DNA from: Campylorhamphus procurvoides
Taxonomy: Eukaryota; Chordata; Aves; Passeriformes; Dendrocolaptidae
Direction: 5' to 3'
Assembly (NCBI GenBank): GCA_013396655.1
Contig: WBMV01002681.1
Coordinates: 2,232,001-2,296,000, forward strand
DNA length: 64,000 nt
This document shows, one piece after another, positions 11,509 to 23,245 of this stretch (the stretch's first letter is position 1; the number at the start of each line of letters is the position of its first letter). Under the pieces are notes generated by a model. That model was not told the DNA's origin, did not search any database, and was given only the letters and a program-made list of their open reading frames with translations. The position numbers were made by a program, and so were the translations under genes.

Positions 11509-14500
11509 ATTATTAATCTGGCTATCCAGCCAGGTAGAGCCCTGCATGAAGCATGAGGTGTTTAGACAGAGCTCACAGAACCTACTGTGCTGCTTGTGGC
11601 AAAGCACCCCTTTATGCCTGGGCAATGGGCATCTCTCAGCATCAGCATTGTGAAGTCACATCAAAACTATGAACCTTATTTGTAGGCATAAAATTAATGG
11701 CCATTCAACTCTGAACTCTGAACCCCTGTTTACTTTTTACAAACTTTAAAAAAACAAATTAACAAACAGAAAGCTGAGGCAATAAAGAAATATGAAGTTT
11801 TAACTTGACCACAGTAGATCTTCACTCAGATGTTCCAAACTCATAGTTATTTAAAACAGGACACAAGAGGGGAAATGCAACCTCAGGTGAGATTAGGTGA
11901 CTCACGGTAGCATTTGGAGACACAAGCATGACTCCAAAGGCCTGCAACCAGAGGCAGTGTGCAATTACTGCTCCAGCTCTGTTTTGACACCATCTCCTGA
12001 ACATCAACCATATGTTTCAGAGACTTCAGGGCTGGAAGTCATGAGAAGCATATGCTTCCTATTGCTTATGCACTTGTGCCTATGGGCTAGAGAACAGTAG
12101 GGTCTCTGCACTAAGGTATTTGGGGCTGAAGTCGTACTTTTCAAGTCCAGGGCAGCAGAAGGCAGCCCTGGTTCAATGTTGCAGAAAGGGCTACTCTGCC
12201 CCTGGCCAGTAGATAAAGTAGAGCTGGTGGATAAAAAATTAGTAGGATGAGGCAGGAACATTTCTGTGCAGCTACATCCAAATACATTTCAGTATTGCAA
12301 ATGCTTGGTAAAAAAAAAGCTGTAGAAACTTTGCCTTCACATATGAAACAGGTTCCCATCCAATAAACACAAGGCTACAATAATAGGATGCCTGTAGTAA
12401 TATCAATAATGATAATAATTATGTTGATAAAGGAGACATTTCTGTAATAAGTATTATTGATTAATTTTCTAGAACTTTCAAACGGCCATTTCACACCACT
12501 GTCTTTATATATTATGAACGCTGCATATATGTCATCAATATTTTTTTTAACTTATAGCTTTTGAAATATCTACAGTTTAAATCAGCAACAGATACAAAAT
12601 ATGCATGGAAAAAGATACCACCGGGGACACTTGTGACACATTTGGGAAGTTCTACATGGAAAAAGGTAAAATTATTAAGAGAGTATCAAGACATGAAGTT
12701 ACCCACAAAAGTGATCACACTGTGTGAGAGAAAAAAAGCATTTTGCAAAAGACCTAAAAGGATTAATCCTAAATCTAAATTGAGCCTTCCTTTTTTTCTA
12801 CACATTATTCATTTCTGCCCTGATAGCAACTTTCCTGATCAGAAAATAGGCTATCCAAAGCAACAAATTCATTTAGAAAGTGGGGCCATGGAGAAGGATA
12901 AGGGAACTGAAATGAGGCAATAAATTATAGTTGTATCATGTCTCCCTACTCAGGAACCACTAGCTGACATCCTGGCTGTTTCCGTACAAGCACTACTTGA
13001 TTAATATCAAGTGCAAATTTATCACTCAGTGATAATCTATCCCCTCAGAAACTTAACCTGGAGATGGCTTTTCACTGACCAACAGGATAGATTATTCAAA
13101 GTTCTTTTCTGTCCGCATCCAGTGTAAATGTTTTTCAAATTCTCGAGAGAAAGTGATAATTATTTAAAGGTCAGGTTTGGAGAAAATTAATGAATACAGT
13201 TAAAAGACCTGAAAACCAAATGTAAACAGAAAAGATGGACTGTTAAAGCCAAGACAGGAACACAGTTGAGATCCTCTGCTAAACATAAAAACTTACTGGG
13301 TCGCCCAGTGGCCATTTTAAATAATTCAAGCTATTTGCAGCCCTTCAAATGACCAAAACTAGCATTCAGAGTGATGGTGTGAGTGTGTGTGAATGTGCAT
13401 GCTTGTGTTTCTGAGTGAGGAGTAAAGTTGGAAAAAAAATTGAAATTAATTAATTTTGCTCTCATTTAATTTGGCATCTTTTCTAAGTGGGGCAGACAGT
13501 GCCCCCAGGGGTAGAATAGAATCTGCAACTGATAAAATTTCAGCTAATTCCAAGAAAATCTAAATTCCTCTTATTGTGTAAACAACAATGATTTAAATGT
13601 CGGCAAACAGCATTATCTATCAACAGTTGCATGGCCTCAGAGAATGAAACCTAATTCAATGCTATTCTCAAAGAAACCATACCCCTTTCTTTAATGCAAA
13701 GATGGGAATGAAAATGAGTACTGTACTGACTGATAAAGGGGAGCTATTGCTTTCCAATAAGGTAAATGGCACAAGTCTGATCCCAGAATAATTTGGCATA
13801 AAACTGGTTTTCCTGGTAACATGAAAAGGACATTGTGTATGGAGTCTCTTCCATTGATTCATTCCCTCTTTTCAGGCTCTGGTGCTGCTGAAACAGATTG
13901 TCACCTCCAGTGCAAGCCCAAGTGGCATCTGATTCACTCACTGGCAGCCGTTCAAGCCTATCTGGACAAGCAGGCTTCTGTGAACTGGGGACTTCAGGTT
14001 TTTTCTACAGCGTTTATCAGCAGTTTTCATGCTGTTGAAATGATCTTGGCAGTGCCACTCACAGTAATCCCTCACCGCTTAGTGCCACCACTGCTTGCAA
14101 ATACATCTCTCCTTAGTCCTAGGTGTGTTTTATCTTAAAATTCTTCAGCCTAGGAAGGCTGTGTGAATGATCAGTTAGGTTGGGAGTCCTCAAACAATTC
14201 GGATGAGATGCAAAATCAATGCCCTCTAAAAACTGATATATATTTTTTTTTTAATGCAATAAGATCAACTAGCTGCCTATTTAACCCTAGCATTAAAACC
14301 TCCAAGGCTTTGGAGCCTGCAAATGGGAAAGCACTTCAAGCATCCCCTAAATATATTTCCTCTGGGTCTTAGCCATGTCCTCAGGTGCCAGTAGACACTT
14401 TGAGGATTCAATTATCAAACAAAACCCACTATGTTAAATGCATGTAAGTAAGATGAGTAACATGCTTAAACACCCACACTATATCGGGTGACAGTCTGTA

Positions 14501-17500
14501 GAATAAAAGAGCAATTTGTTGTATATATGAGAGAAGAAATTTAATTTATCTGTACTTAGAATCATGCCCAGGAGCTGGATACAAAAGATGCCAAGTGAAA
14601 CAAATTGTGTTAACAGTGTGCCTCAAAATAGCTATGAGTGAATGTCTTAAAACTTACTCCTTGAGGGAAGAAAAGGAGCCAATCCAGATCTATATGAAAC
14701 TATCAACACATGGTACAGTGTTTTGTATCATTAGATGTTATCCAATGAATATTCCTAAGAAAAAGCAAATTCAGAACAAAACCAGGAACTCTGGGGAGTC
14801 CTGGAAAAAAGTGAGGATGAAAGCACAGCACATTCTAGCCATTTATTAAAACATTTATCTGTTTGATACATAAGCATCAGTTCTTCAAAGCTAGTCTGAA
14901 ACACTGCAACAACCAAGATATAAGCAAATTTAAATACTATTAGACAAAACCATTCAAAATTACAAAGCCTGGAATTAAAAAATCACCATGGGTCAGTGCA
15001 ATGTCAGAAGAAGAGGAAAGATTTGATATGACTATGCTGAAAGATGCCTGTGCTCAACACACATCAAAAGATAACTTCACAATTCAGCAGTTTGTATACA
15101 AAATGACCAAAGCTCGAGAATGAAACCTATTTGAAAATGACTGCTACTTCTGTTCCAGAAATTGCACACATCAACCATTTCTTTGATCACCTGAGTAGTA
15201 AAAGAGCTGAAAAAAAAGAGGCACAGTATGTCCAGCCTTCAAAGTAGAAAATGCTTACTTGTTAAACAAAAGATAGGCAGTACATACAAAAAGTATCCTT
15301 GAAAATAACCCTTAAACTCATTACTATCATATGTCTTTTACAGATCCATGAAACATGCAAAAAGGTAATGGCAATCTTCTAGTGATACGAGGAATTAAAT
15401 AGTAAAATTCTATTTATTTACCAATAAGGAATAATTTATTGCCAAGACTTAACAGGGAACAGAAAATAATTTTTTTTAACCTACCAGTACAGTTCGTATA
15501 ATCATTCAAACATGATATACTGTTATTTAATGTGGTATTATTCCAGATACAAAGCTCCTCAGATTGCTCCTATTATCAATCATTAAGGGTAAATCAACTT
15601 GTCTTTCCAACCTTTGAGAAGATACAGGTAAAAACCCCAAACATTTATCATTATACATAAAATGCATGTGATAATGTAGAGAACATTTCAGGGATGAATC
15701 TGAGATCTGATGCAGTAACGCTTTGTATTAGCTACTAAATCTAACAATATGCAGACCTAAGGGTTACATAAAGATGAATGGCCAGTGTGACCGCACAGTG
15801 CAGTGTAGTTGCCATGTCAACAGGATTCTTCAACAGTTGCAATTACACACCACTTGTATGCATTTTTGTATTGAAAAGAGAGTCCTTAGATGATGGATAG
15901 ATTATGAAAGCAAGTTCACTAAGTCCTTTCAATTTATATACTGATTTACCCTTCAGCATGGAATCAAATACTTTTTTGCTGTAATAGGAATCTGTGTTCC
16001 ATTGTCCTCTTTGTAAAAAATTATATTATTAATCAAAATCTTCCTCTACTTACTGTAGTAGTAATTTAAACTCTGAATTAAACCAGTCACATCTTATATT
16101 AACTCCAGATATGTTGACTTAGAGAGTGTCTCTAGTCCGAAACCAGGACATGCTGTTATCCTTCAACCGCATATACATTTTTCTAACATATCTGGTTTCT
16201 TCTTACTTTACATAATCTTCTGATATACTCACCTTGTGAAACAAGAAAAAAAAATTCCTAGACTTTTATATTATCCAGTATAAAAGAACTTGGGCTGTAA
16301 GGTACAATCACCACCTGAATATGGCTTAATTTAATACAAAATCCCCATTGTTCAAATAATTTTTAGTATGTGCTAAACACATGATCTTATGTAAAAGCTC
16401 TCAGAAATTAATCATCATCACGTCTTAAATTTACTCATGTGGGAAAATTGCTGGGCTTTGTTATATGTTGTTCAAATAAAAATAGATTGCCCTGGCATGG
16501 ATTCAAATACAAGTATAGATTCTCATAATTTAATAATCAAAATCTGACTACATACTTCATATATGTCACTAACGTGGTTAGTCATGTTATACCACTGAAC
16601 AAACATCCAAGTGGTAAGTAAGAAGGCATCACTAGATTGACATTTCTATTGCAGTTCCAGGTGTAATTTCATTCTGTGTACATGTGTACAGATTTACAGG
16701 GTAACAGGCATTATGAGAATGTGGACTTTAATTTACCAGTTTTTAATGGAAAATATCTTTTGTGTTTGTTTCCAGTCAAGTTCTCTATATGAAACTTAGA
16801 CCTTAGTGATGATAAGCTTCAGGGAAGTGGTACAGCAATTAGCAAGTACAAGAGCTCGTTCCATAGGGAATTCAGAAATAAGAGCTTTCCTGCTGGGATA
16901 AAAAGAGGCAGTAGAGAAATCAAAATGTTTTGTTATAATACTTGATGCTATTAAAATCAATCTCTGCTGAATTCTCTCACATGGGAAGAAAAATTGTTTT
17001 GTGTGTAGTGACTGGTACAATTAAGCAATGCCTAATGTCAAAATGGAAGCCTCAAATAATTTTATAGATGAGAATCATATTATGAAACAGACACTGTTTC
17101 CCCAAGAGCCCAAGCAAGCAAAGTTCTCACATTTTTGCCTCTTGCACTGTGAAGTTAAATTCTAAATAAACTGGACATTTGCAATATGCTACAAACGATT
17201 TGATGTTCATTCTCATTACAGCAGTCCTATTGTTCTATAGAGTGCCTAGGGACAGGCATAATAAAAATATGTAAGTTTGCCATAAAGCCAGTATGTTCTG
17301 CCCTTAGTCATATGCACCTCTTTGCTTACTGTGTATAATTAGCAGACAAAAATAAATTGTTGTCAGGTTTCTTATTCACTTGCTTTGCTATAAGTTGAAC
17401 AGATCAAATTAGGTTTTAGACAAAAAAAAAATGAAAGCAATAGTCTTTAAATACAGAAGGACCATTCTGCAGCCATTCAACAGCCACTACACACTACCTT

Positions 17501-20500
17501 GAAACTATCTTGAAAAGGCAGATTTGGCAATGCAAATGTGCTTTGTATACCCTCTAAAGAACATACAAACCATTTTCTTCAATTAGCAAAGTTGATAAAC
17601 AGCAAGAATTTGAAATTTCTTTTTATGTCAAATGAAACTAGAGTTCTATCATAGTACAACTTCATTTTATGACACATGTAATTTGAGCACATTCTAAAAT
17701 ATTTTTAATGGGAATACTCACTGGATAGGATGTCATGAAATATGTTAGTTTCTCTCACTATTAGAAGTCTACATTACCATATCTACAAGAGCAGAACAGC
17801 AAGATTTTTCTCCAAGCTCCTATACCCCCACAAAGACAACTGTATTAATAAACTAAGAAAACTTTGAAAGTGGAAACAAAAATTCCAGCTGTTATTATCA
17901 ATTAAATCACTCTCTAATATAGTTTAACAATAAAACAGTGTTTCTTGTGTCATAGGAAGTAAAAAATCAAGCAAATGAACACATATTTCTATGTGTTTCT
18001 ATGTGTGCATACCCGTGTACCCACACATGTCATTGTGGATCAGAAGGAACAATTAATTATTCCATTGTACTTCTGTGTAGACACTCCTCAGCATTGCAAA
18101 ACACTTCCAATTTAGCAAAAATCAGAACAGGGTTTGTCTCTCCTTCAGAGGAGTCCAACTCGGTTCAGAAGCACAAGCAGAACAGCGTTGCTAAGACTAT
18201 CCTGATCTACCGAAAAGGTTGTTGTTGAATAAAGAATTTATGGCTTTTTCACTAGATCTATCATATATATTTGCATTCCTCAAATAATCAGCCTCTGCTG
18301 AATCAGAGTCAATATGTTTCTTTTAAGCAATATTAATTAAAACCAAATGAACTGCAGCTGAAAAGTGTTGCCCCCCAGATGCTAGATGGGCATACTTCTG
18401 AGTGGTGACAAAAGCAGTATTTCAATTCAGAGAACCAAGCAGGCTCTGTCAGAAACAGAGCCACCTGCAGTAGGGCTGAGGGGACTCTGGCAGTGCCCTA
18501 TCCAGTCCCACCCATACCAGTTTTCTTTATGCCACTGTAGAGCACAAACATTGTACTGCTGACAATGTAGCATGACCCTCAGGTGGTCTCACTCATGGTT
18601 AATGTGGCAGGGATGGTTATGCTTTTAAAGTAGAGAACATGACCTGTGAACATGATATTTACATACCTAGAGATGAGAGAGAGGGTTGGGCCTGATGCCT
18701 GAGTTTCCTAATGGTGCCGTTGTCCTGCATGTTGCCACTGGTTTGCTGGGAGAAGCTTGTTAGAAGACCAATGACCCACATCCTTCTGCCATGGTGATGT
18801 ACTTACAATGACATAAGAAATCAGCTTTTTGCACTGCACATGGGTATAGAACAATTTAGAAAGGCAAAACGAGACAGCTTGTATAATAATTTGTCATATG
18901 AATAGCTCTGCTGCTTGCCATACTAGCATAGGTTACCTCCAATGACTTCTTGGCAGCTTTGATCATTCCCCTCTTTTTTATCACAGCACCTTTCTTGACA
19001 TCAGAGTTGTACTTTACTTCGCCTATAGATCTCTTTTTCTACAAATTCACTGCTTCCATTACCAGTGCCCACATAACTTACCTTACTTTGGCAGAAGGAA
19101 AAGAATATACAGTCTCCTCTTCATGAGGTAATCAATAGTGCTTCAAAGATAAGCCAGCCAGCAAAGGCTTGTAAATAAGTGTCACTTCTGCCTTCAACAG
19201 CCCTTCATATGTGACATTTGCAATGCTTTTAGTCTCAATTGACCTGACCCAAGGGAAAGATGTCAAAAAGCCTCCAACGAACTGGAGCTTCTGAGGTTAC
19301 TGCATCACTGAAGAATCACCACCTTATGCCATGTTGCTTTTCTTTCATAAATACTAAAACTTTAGGCTTTATTAAAATGCATACATCATGGATGAATTTT
19401 CTAATAAATGATCATCAAAAAGTGAACTCATCTTTGGGAGATTACACATCTATCATAACACAGATGTAATGAAACACTGACCAGGAACTTCTATAGAGCC
19501 ACAGACCAGTGACAGCTACTAGAACAGTTATGTAGCCAGCAGTTACTGCAGGACATATGCATGGTCCTGTCATCAGGGTAAGACAGGCAGATCCTCAAAG
19601 AACAAAAGCTTACATCCATCCTTTTGAAGAGCTGGCAGGGAAAATGCTGTAGTCAATGCTATCTAACAGATTAAAAAACTGATTAAAAACATCATTTTCT
19701 ACTGTAACCTTTTTTTTTTTAAAGTTGGCATTACTCAGTTGCTTCATCTATAGTGATGCATAAAATAAAGAATTGCAAAAATAATTACCTTGATGGAAGT
19801 AAAACAAGAAAATAAGAATACAAGAAAAATAAACATTTAAAAATGTTCCCTTGTAAACTATTCATAAACTCAAAAGTATTAATCCCTCCCAAGGTTTATC
19901 TTGGAGACTCCCATGTACATATCATCTTGCAAGTTTAAGCTTGTGTGGTTTGTGATAAAGTCCAGAGGTCAGTCACTTTCCAAAAATACATAACTGGTGG
20001 TCAGTAGAGCAGGACTTATGCACAAAGGAATAGGAAAAATTTCTTGAAGCTCCTTGTCACTGCCAGAGTTTTAATTGTGTCAGCTCAAGCTCTACAAGTA
20101 CCACCTAGGCCTGTATATGTTTGAGTTGCTGAAAACTTTAGGAGAGGGAGGGAAAAAAATAAACATCTGAAACCAACACTTCAGATCTACTTTCATTATC
20201 ACATATTTCTGAAGAGATAAATCAATAAACCCAAATTGCTGGCTCACTCTGAAAGGGAGTACTAAAATCTGCTATTATATTTTAGAGGCACAACAGTTGC
20301 CCTATGAGTCTTATCTTAGAAGGAAGTATCAGTCTGAGCCTCAGCAGCTCACCTGGACCCCAAGAGCCCATGGCAATGCCTGGATTCTGCTCAGAGCTGG
20401 GTAGCCAGATGCAGCATGAAGCTCAGGGTCACTGGAAAGTGACATCTCTTCACATTCTCAGAGGGAAAACAGATACACTCAGACTTTATAAAATCTGTGC

Positions 20501-20558
20501 TTTATCACCTTTTCTATTTGCACATATAAGCTGCTAAGTATATAAATATGGAATACTT
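11509..20558. other. Long non-coding stretch with several weak exon candidates
   Basis: Mostly AT-rich unique sequence. A GC-richer island at 13870-14000 has splice-like borders on both strands (see findings). At 18149-18217 the plus strand has an acceptor, a 69-nt open phase 1-1 frame and a possible donor. At 18937-19038 the minus strand has a lysine-rich open frame ending at a good donor. A perfect 8-bp hairpin with a 5-nt loop lies at 18442-18462. A GT-rich short repeat lies near 13377-13400. None is strong enough to call as a gene. Confidence 0.5.
18442..18462. repeat. Small perfect inverted repeat
   Basis: GGCTCTGT at 18442-18449 is the exact reverse complement of ACAGAGCC at 18455-18462, with a 5-base loop. 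It is a short hairpin in unique sequence and may have no function. Confidence 0.6.
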
Positions 20559-20678
20559 ATCATAGAAGCATAGAATAATTCAGAATGGAAAGCAGCTCGG
20601 GAGGTCTCTAGTTGAGCCTCCTGCTCAAAGCAGGGTCAGTTTGAGGTCAGGCCAGGTTGGCCAGGACATTATCTGCTA
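20559..20678 (-). mobile_element. CR1 LINE fragment, 3' end only
   Basis: The reverse complement is the extreme 3' end of a CR1 element. On the plus strand the copy starts with the tail complement (catagaagcatagaataatt), continues through the 'ggaggtctctagttgagcct' block and 'cctgctcaaagcagggtcag', and stops near 20678. Only about 120 bp remain, so it was severely 5'-truncated on insertion. The tail lies at the low-coordinate side, which gives minus orientation. Confidence 0.85.
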
Positions 20679-23106
20679 AGGATGGAAAGTGCACAAACTA
20701 TAAATCTACTGAAATAAACATAATACAGATTTTTATATATGTTTATATAAAAATAATACTATATTTAATTGATAGCTAGAGTTAGAAAAGCAGGTGATCA
20801 TGTTCAAAAAAGGTTTGGATATCAGGTATTAAGGGATATACATATTAGACAGGTTTGTGATATAAAATTAGCATTCATTGTAAAAGAGGTAAATAAAGGT
20901 GAGGTTTGTTTCCTCACACCACAGATAAAACAGTTCTCTTAAAAGCAATGGAAATATAATTTCTAAACAAAATATAATTCACAAATGTTATAATAATTTG
21001 ACTTCTAATGGCGCTATGCCCCTGATAAGAAAATAACTGTACTAAAAAAATCAAGATCTTTGAAATGTAGTGGTACGAGTTCAAAGGAACTGATACTAAC
21101 ACTGCTGCTTAATTGCTGCAACTCTGCAACTCTTCACTGCCACCTTAGGCAAACACAGCAAATTGACTATTCCATTTTTGGGGCCATGATCATGACATGC
21201 AGTGGTATTTCTACTGGTATCCTTGAATGTTCGTTCCTTCTGATTTGCTCCTGTGAGATTTCAAAAATAACGCCGCAGTGATGTCAGAGATCTATAATTC
21301 TCTCACTGCACATACTTTATAAATGGCAGGAACTTTAATATTCAAAAACAGCACTCTTTTCTCCACTGAACTGACCATCTACATGTTAATGGTTATCTGA
21401 TTTTCCTATCAATACTAGAGGCAAACCCTTCATGCATGTCAACCATTATTCTTCTCTTTTTATCGTTTGTGGTAAAAACAGAAGCCTGCTTGTCTAAACC
21501 AGGTTTGAAAAGAAGTGCATTTTTTTCCATTTCTAAAACATTATGTCCAAGACACATTTGTTTTCCCTTGCAGTCCCAGATGACTCCAAAGGTAAACCAT
21601 TCACACTCTACAGATTTGTTTGTTCCACATAGAATAAATTATACTAGTTATATTTATTTTTTTGCCTTCCACATTTTAGCTACATTTGAGGATTCTTAGG
21701 CATCAAAATTTTAAACAATGTGTTAAATATAAGCATGGTTGAGCGAGCCTTAGTATTAAAGTTTGATATGTCACTTTATCTTGTGCTAAAGTCAAAAGAC
21801 TAAAAATAAAATACTAACATTAAAAATACTTCTTGATCATTTCTCTGAGGTAAATGGTTACGGTTGCAACTGCTTTATTAGAGTCCTGTAGGGTTCATGC
21901 ATTTCTCAGTTTCCTTTGCACAAACCCTTTATACCTAATCATGAACATTTTTAAGGCTTTGTAAAGTATTTCCACCAAACAAAGAGAACTAACCATACCA
22001 CCAGGAAACATCCCATAGGCTTCAACCAAATCCTCCTTACATACTCAGTTTTAACTTTGACTAGGATAAAGACCAATTTATTCTCTTTCATTTTTACTAT
22101 TCCTAACAATTTTGGGCTCCAGGTACATGATGAGATATTAGTATAATTAATAACCCCTCTCCCAATAACGGCAAATGATTGGTTAAGATACAAAGGTCTC
22201 ACAGTGAATAAGCCAGCAAAGGGAGAAGACCATGAATCTGCACACAACTAGACACTTCACTTGTAATAAATATTTAGTTCTAAAATAATCTAAAAGCTTC
22301 CACCCAAGACTAAGTGCTCAAAAAAGAATACAAGACAATTGATTACCTTGGAAAAATTACCTAGTAATTATCAGTGTAATAAAAGAGTGGGGTTTGTTGT
22401 CATAAGTTTTACGCCTTCAGCCTTCTCTTAGGCTGTAAAGAAAATGAGTTTTGCCCTACTGCAGAACTCTGCTGATCTCCCAAGGCTAGCACTCACTGAA
22501 TAGTAGGAAGGTAGGAAATTAATTCAGCCTTGGTGTCCTCTCAGAAAGCACTTAGAACTCTTTTGTAGTAAGGGAACCTACATCAAGTGGGCCTGCATGA
22601 CTTCAGCATGCCCAGGCAAGAGGAGGACTTTGCAAAAAGAACAGTCTCAGGCTACAGGGCAGAAGCAGGGTGCTTGTTCATAAATTTATATTTAAATTGG
22701 TACCAGAGACCAATAAGTAGACCCAGAATGAGAACTTTATTAATTTTTCCTTCTTTAGTGAGACATTACCTTTACTTGACACTCCAACCAGTTTTGGGAT
22801 CCAATGTTACATAGAATTTCATCCCTGAAGAAAAGTGGAAAGATAATGGGTCTTACTCTGAAAGTCTCTTCATTATGAGTAATTGGGTGGGAATAATTCA
22901 TGAAAAATTACAAGCTTGTCAGAAGAAATTGTGTAACTGCTTTAACAGTATTCACTGAGAGTAGGTATGACATTTTTGCTCCAGTGTGGCCTACTAAATA
23001 ACTTAAGCATTCAGCAATGCAGTCTTTTACTTCTTTCTCTCTTAAAAATGGTAAAAAAATACAGAAGATTGTGTAGGGATGTGCAAAACACATGATCAAC
23101 CTATAC
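20679..23106. other. AT-rich non-coding stretch, possible 3' UTR at its upper end
   Basis: No repeat family recognised. If the candidate exon ending at 23107 is real, the minus-strand AATAAA at 22736-22741 (complement of TTTATT) would give a 3' UTR of about 370 bases. I found no earlier AATAAA between the two. Confidence 0.4.
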
Positions 23107-23245
23107 CTATTCTTCAGCTTGGGTTTTCAGGCTGTTGTCTCCTGTAATGAAAACAAAGCTTTGGGGAATGGAATTCTCTTCTGTGTCCTGCTGTGCCACT
23201 GCTGGCAGCAGCCTCACTGTGCTGGTTCGCATCAGGCTGACATCT
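23107..23245 (-). CDS. Candidate terminal exon, 45 codons plus stop
   Basis: On the minus strand an acceptor (attgtcacctttcag) precedes a frame that needs two bases from an upstream exon and then reads DVSLMRTSTVRLLPAVAQQD..., ending ...TQAEE and TAG at 23109-23107. The stretch is near 50 percent GC against an AT-rich background. The entry phase (one base completing a codon) matches the exit phase of the candidate exon at 33845-34025. The same frame remains open upstream of this acceptor to a second possible acceptor near the 23270s. Another minus-strand frame is also open across the segment, which weakens the call. The stop codon directly abuts a GTATAG donor-like sequence. The protein is not recognised. 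Confidence 0.27.
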
